This document shows positions 6,242 through 7,183 of a stretch of 7,183 nucleotides of DNA, in pieces (the stretch's first letter is position 1; each line of letters begins with the position of its first letter). The stretch spans positions 1 to 7,183 of the forward strand of contig DATAFF010000073.1 in NCBI GenBank assembly GCA_036257595.1, given 5' to 3'. The translations under genes were made by a program, and so were the position numbers. Below the pieces are notes generated by a model that saw nothing but the letters and a program-made list of their open reading frames with translations, had not been told where the DNA came from and searched no databases. This DNA comes from DATAFF01 sp036257595. GTDB lineage: Bacteria > Pseudomonadota > Alphaproteobacteria > Rhizobiales > Aestuariivirgaceae.

Positions 6242-6253
6242 GGATGACGTCAG

Positions 6254-6308
6254 CAGGCAAATTGGCAGCAGGGAGTAAGCTTCGCTGTTTACTACTGCCT
6301 AATGCCTG
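6254..6308. repeat. Repeat-derived hairpin in the queF leader
   Basis: Three nested inverted segments can be seen: CAGGCA (6254-6259) with TGCCTG (6303-6308), GGCAG (6264-6268) with CTGCC (6295-6299), and AGTAA (6274-6278) with TTACT (6289-6293). The loop is GCTTCGCTGT. In a minus-strand transcript reading through from the 94-codon gene this would fold just before the queF start codon. It is built from the same AGGCAGT/ACTGCCT units as the other arrays. It has no T tail on the minus strand, so a classic terminator is not indicated. Confidence 0.5.
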
Positions 6309-6322
6309 ATGCCTACTGCCTT
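6294..6322 (+). repeat. Array D: ACTGCCT-type units between queF and its upstream gene
   Basis: The plus strand reads ACTGCCTAATGCCTGATGCCTACTGCC..., four degenerate units with the exact 14-bp core ACTGCCTAATGCCT at 6294-6307. It occupies the 110-bp gap between queF and the 94-codon gene and forms the right arm of the hairpin at 6254-6308. Just beyond it, 15 bases (CGCTGTCGCGGGGCG, 6329-6343) are identical to 4547-4561 in the palindromic element. Confidence 0.75.
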
Positions 6323-6351
6323 TTAGGTCGCTGTCGCGGGGCGTGTAGATC

Positions 6352-6636
6352 TTACGACAGTTCGCGCCGGAGCGCGATCAGGGCGATTCCGGTCGCGTGG
6401 ACCTGGAGCAGACCGATCTCGATGATGCGGCCATCGCCAAGCTCGACCTGGACGCGCCTTGCCAGCTGGGCCGTTCTGAGCACCTCGTAGGGGGCGCTCA
6501 GAAAGCCGAAAACCTGCGGATTGTCGCCCTCCTCGACATTGATCGCACAAGCGGCACCCTCGACCCTGCGGCCATCGGCGATCAGCACGCATTTGCCAGC
6601 GATCGGATCCAACCTGACAGGCCTTCCTCGAAGCAC
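6352..6636 (-). CDS. Small conserved-looking protein of unknown function
   Basis: I do not recognise this protein. The frame of 94 codons starts with GTG. Codon use from about codon 15 is strongly G/C at third positions, as in the neighbouring genes, which supports real coding. The first 14 codons are less typical, and AGGAGG lies only two bases before the GTG, too close for a good ribosome site. A TTG at codon 9 (6610-6612), preceded by AGGAAGG at nine bases, is a plausible alternative start giving 86 residues. There is no signal peptide or membrane segment. The sequence alternates charged and hydrophobic residues (CVLIADGRRVEG, RRVQVELGDGRIIEIG, GIALIAL), suggesting a small mostly beta-strand cytoplasmic domain. 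It lies between the secreted-protein gene and queF on the same strand, separated from each by a repeat. Confidence 0.65.
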   Translation of the reverse strand: MLRGRPVRLDPIAGKCVLIADGRRVEGAACAINVEEGDNPQVFGFLSAPYEVLRTAQLARRVQVELGDGRIIEIGLLQVHATGIALIALRRELS

Positions 6637-6681
6637 CCCCCTCCTGAACTTCGCTTGGCGGCAGAGGGTTCCTCCCTGAAG

Positions 6682-6709
6682 AGGCAGTCGGCGTCAGGCA
6701 TTAGGCAGT
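6682..6709 (-). repeat. Array E: short repeat cluster carrying the 14-bp core on the minus strand
   Basis: The plus strand reads AGGCAGT (6683-6689), a spacer, then AGGCATTAGGCAGT (6696-6709), the exact complement of the 14-bp core found at 4493-4506 and 6294-6307. It fills part of the 84-bp gap between the secreted-protein gene and the 94-codon gene. This is the smallest of the five copies and the only one with the core on the minus strand. Confidence 0.7.
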
Positions 6710-6720
6710 GGGTGGTGGCT

Positions 6721-7155
6721 TCAAACCTTGGTGAACACCAGCTGGCAGCGGCCGTAGGTCTCAGACGAATAAGCCGCCCGGGCGACCATGCCGCCACGCC
6801 TGACGACGAGCAGCGCGTTGATGCGGGCGCTCTTGCCGAAAGCGTTGAGGATGAAGAAAGCGTTCCTGCCGCGCAGCCTGCCGGCCGAGATCGTCCCGTG
6901 ATCATAGAAGCTGGTGTTGCCGAGCCGACCCGAGAAGCGGTTGGCGCCGTGCTGGGCAATGAAGGCGGCGCCGCGATATTGGCCGCGGGGGCAATTGGCT
7001 CGCCAGGCCCAACGCCCGGTGAGGGAGGCGGCCTGCTCCTTCCCTTGCTTTCGCGAGGCTGCCACGGCCGGATCCGGGCCAATGAGGAGGGCGGTGAGCG
7101 CGAACATCGCCATCACCGCGAAAATCCGCAGCCAAAAAGTGCTTGCAATACGCAT
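6721..7155 (-). CDS. Small secreted protein, predicted beta-rich, function unknown
   Basis: A 144-residue protein with a clear Sec signal peptide: Arg2 and Arg10, then a hydrophobic core to about residue 25, and likely cleavage at AVAA-S (32-34). The mature part of about 110 residues has two cysteines, C55 and C137, well placed for a disulfide joining its ends. It is rich in Gly, aromatic residues and Arg, with spaced motifs GRWAWRANC, RGAAFIAQHG, FSGRLGNTSFYDHGTI and YGRCQLVF. That pattern suggests a single small beta-barrel or lipocalin-like domain in the periplasm. It reminds me of a family of uncharacterised rhizobial exported proteins with a GxWxWxxxC...GxYxGxF layout, but this is recollection, not a search. 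The ATG at 7153-7155 has GAGG seven bases upstream. No function is proposed. Confidence 0.8.
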   Translation of the reverse strand: MRIASTFWLRIFAVMAMFALTALLIGPDPAVAASRKQGKEQAASLTGRWAWRANCPRGQYRGAAFIAQHGANRFSGRLGNTSFYDHGTISAGRLRGRNAFFILNAFGKSARINALLVVRRGGMVARAAYSSETYGRCQLVFTKV

Positions 7156-7183
7156 TGCGCGACCTCAGTCGATGGATCAACGA

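Noticed and set aside
6242..6351. A preQ1 riboswitch in the queF leader
   Set aside because: The leader is explained by the intergenic repeat; I could not identify the short H-type pseudoknot with its A-rich tail, and no ribosome site is placed to be sequestered.
6582..7082. A 166-codon minus-strand frame overlapping both small genes in another phase
   Set aside because: Pro/Ser/Arg-rich shadow composition, and it crosses the intergenic repeat; the alternative frame gives a signal peptide and paired cysteines.

Overview
The window looks like a chromosomal stretch of a GC-rich alphaproteobacterium, most likely Hyphomicrobiales (Rhizobiales). The grounds are strong G/C preference at third codon positions, a single-domain FrcA-type sugar ABC ATPase, a type I (short) QueF, and a palindromic extragenic element of a kind common between rhizobial genes. 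There are no rRNA, tRNA, CRISPR, transposase, integrase or phage genes. Species-level placement is not possible by eye.

Layout. Positions 182-3014 (minus strand) hold a tightly overlapping three-gene sugar ABC importer, transcribed ATPase, permease, periplasmic binding protein. Divergent from it is a 12-TM major facilitator transporter (3192-4430, plus), probably starting at a TTG codon. Convergent with that is a zinc-dependent medium-chain alcohol dehydrogenase (4662-5744, minus). It is preceded on the same strand by queF (5777-6241), a 94-codon unknown gene (6352-6636) and a small predicted secreted protein (6721-7155). The sugar importer acts as one unit. The other genes have no obvious common pathway; queF belongs to queuosine (tRNA modification) synthesis, but no other queuosine gene is present.

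The most distinctive content is between the genes. Five intergenic gaps each contain a short-period (7-8 bp) repeat array related to AGGCAGT / AGGCAGAT / TAGCGAA, and all five carry a 14-bp core ACTGCCTANTGCCT (four on the plus strand, one on the minus). In two gaps the array is followed by an inverted copy after exactly 17 bp. In two gaps the array abuts a palindromic element (a full copy of about 134 bp at 4512-4645 and a 15-bp end fragment at 78-92). One array has run into the MFS gene and supplies its last codons and stop. I see no convincing defence, mobile or biosynthetic system; the repeat family is the best candidate for something under-described. No stretch longer than 300 bp lacks a gene.
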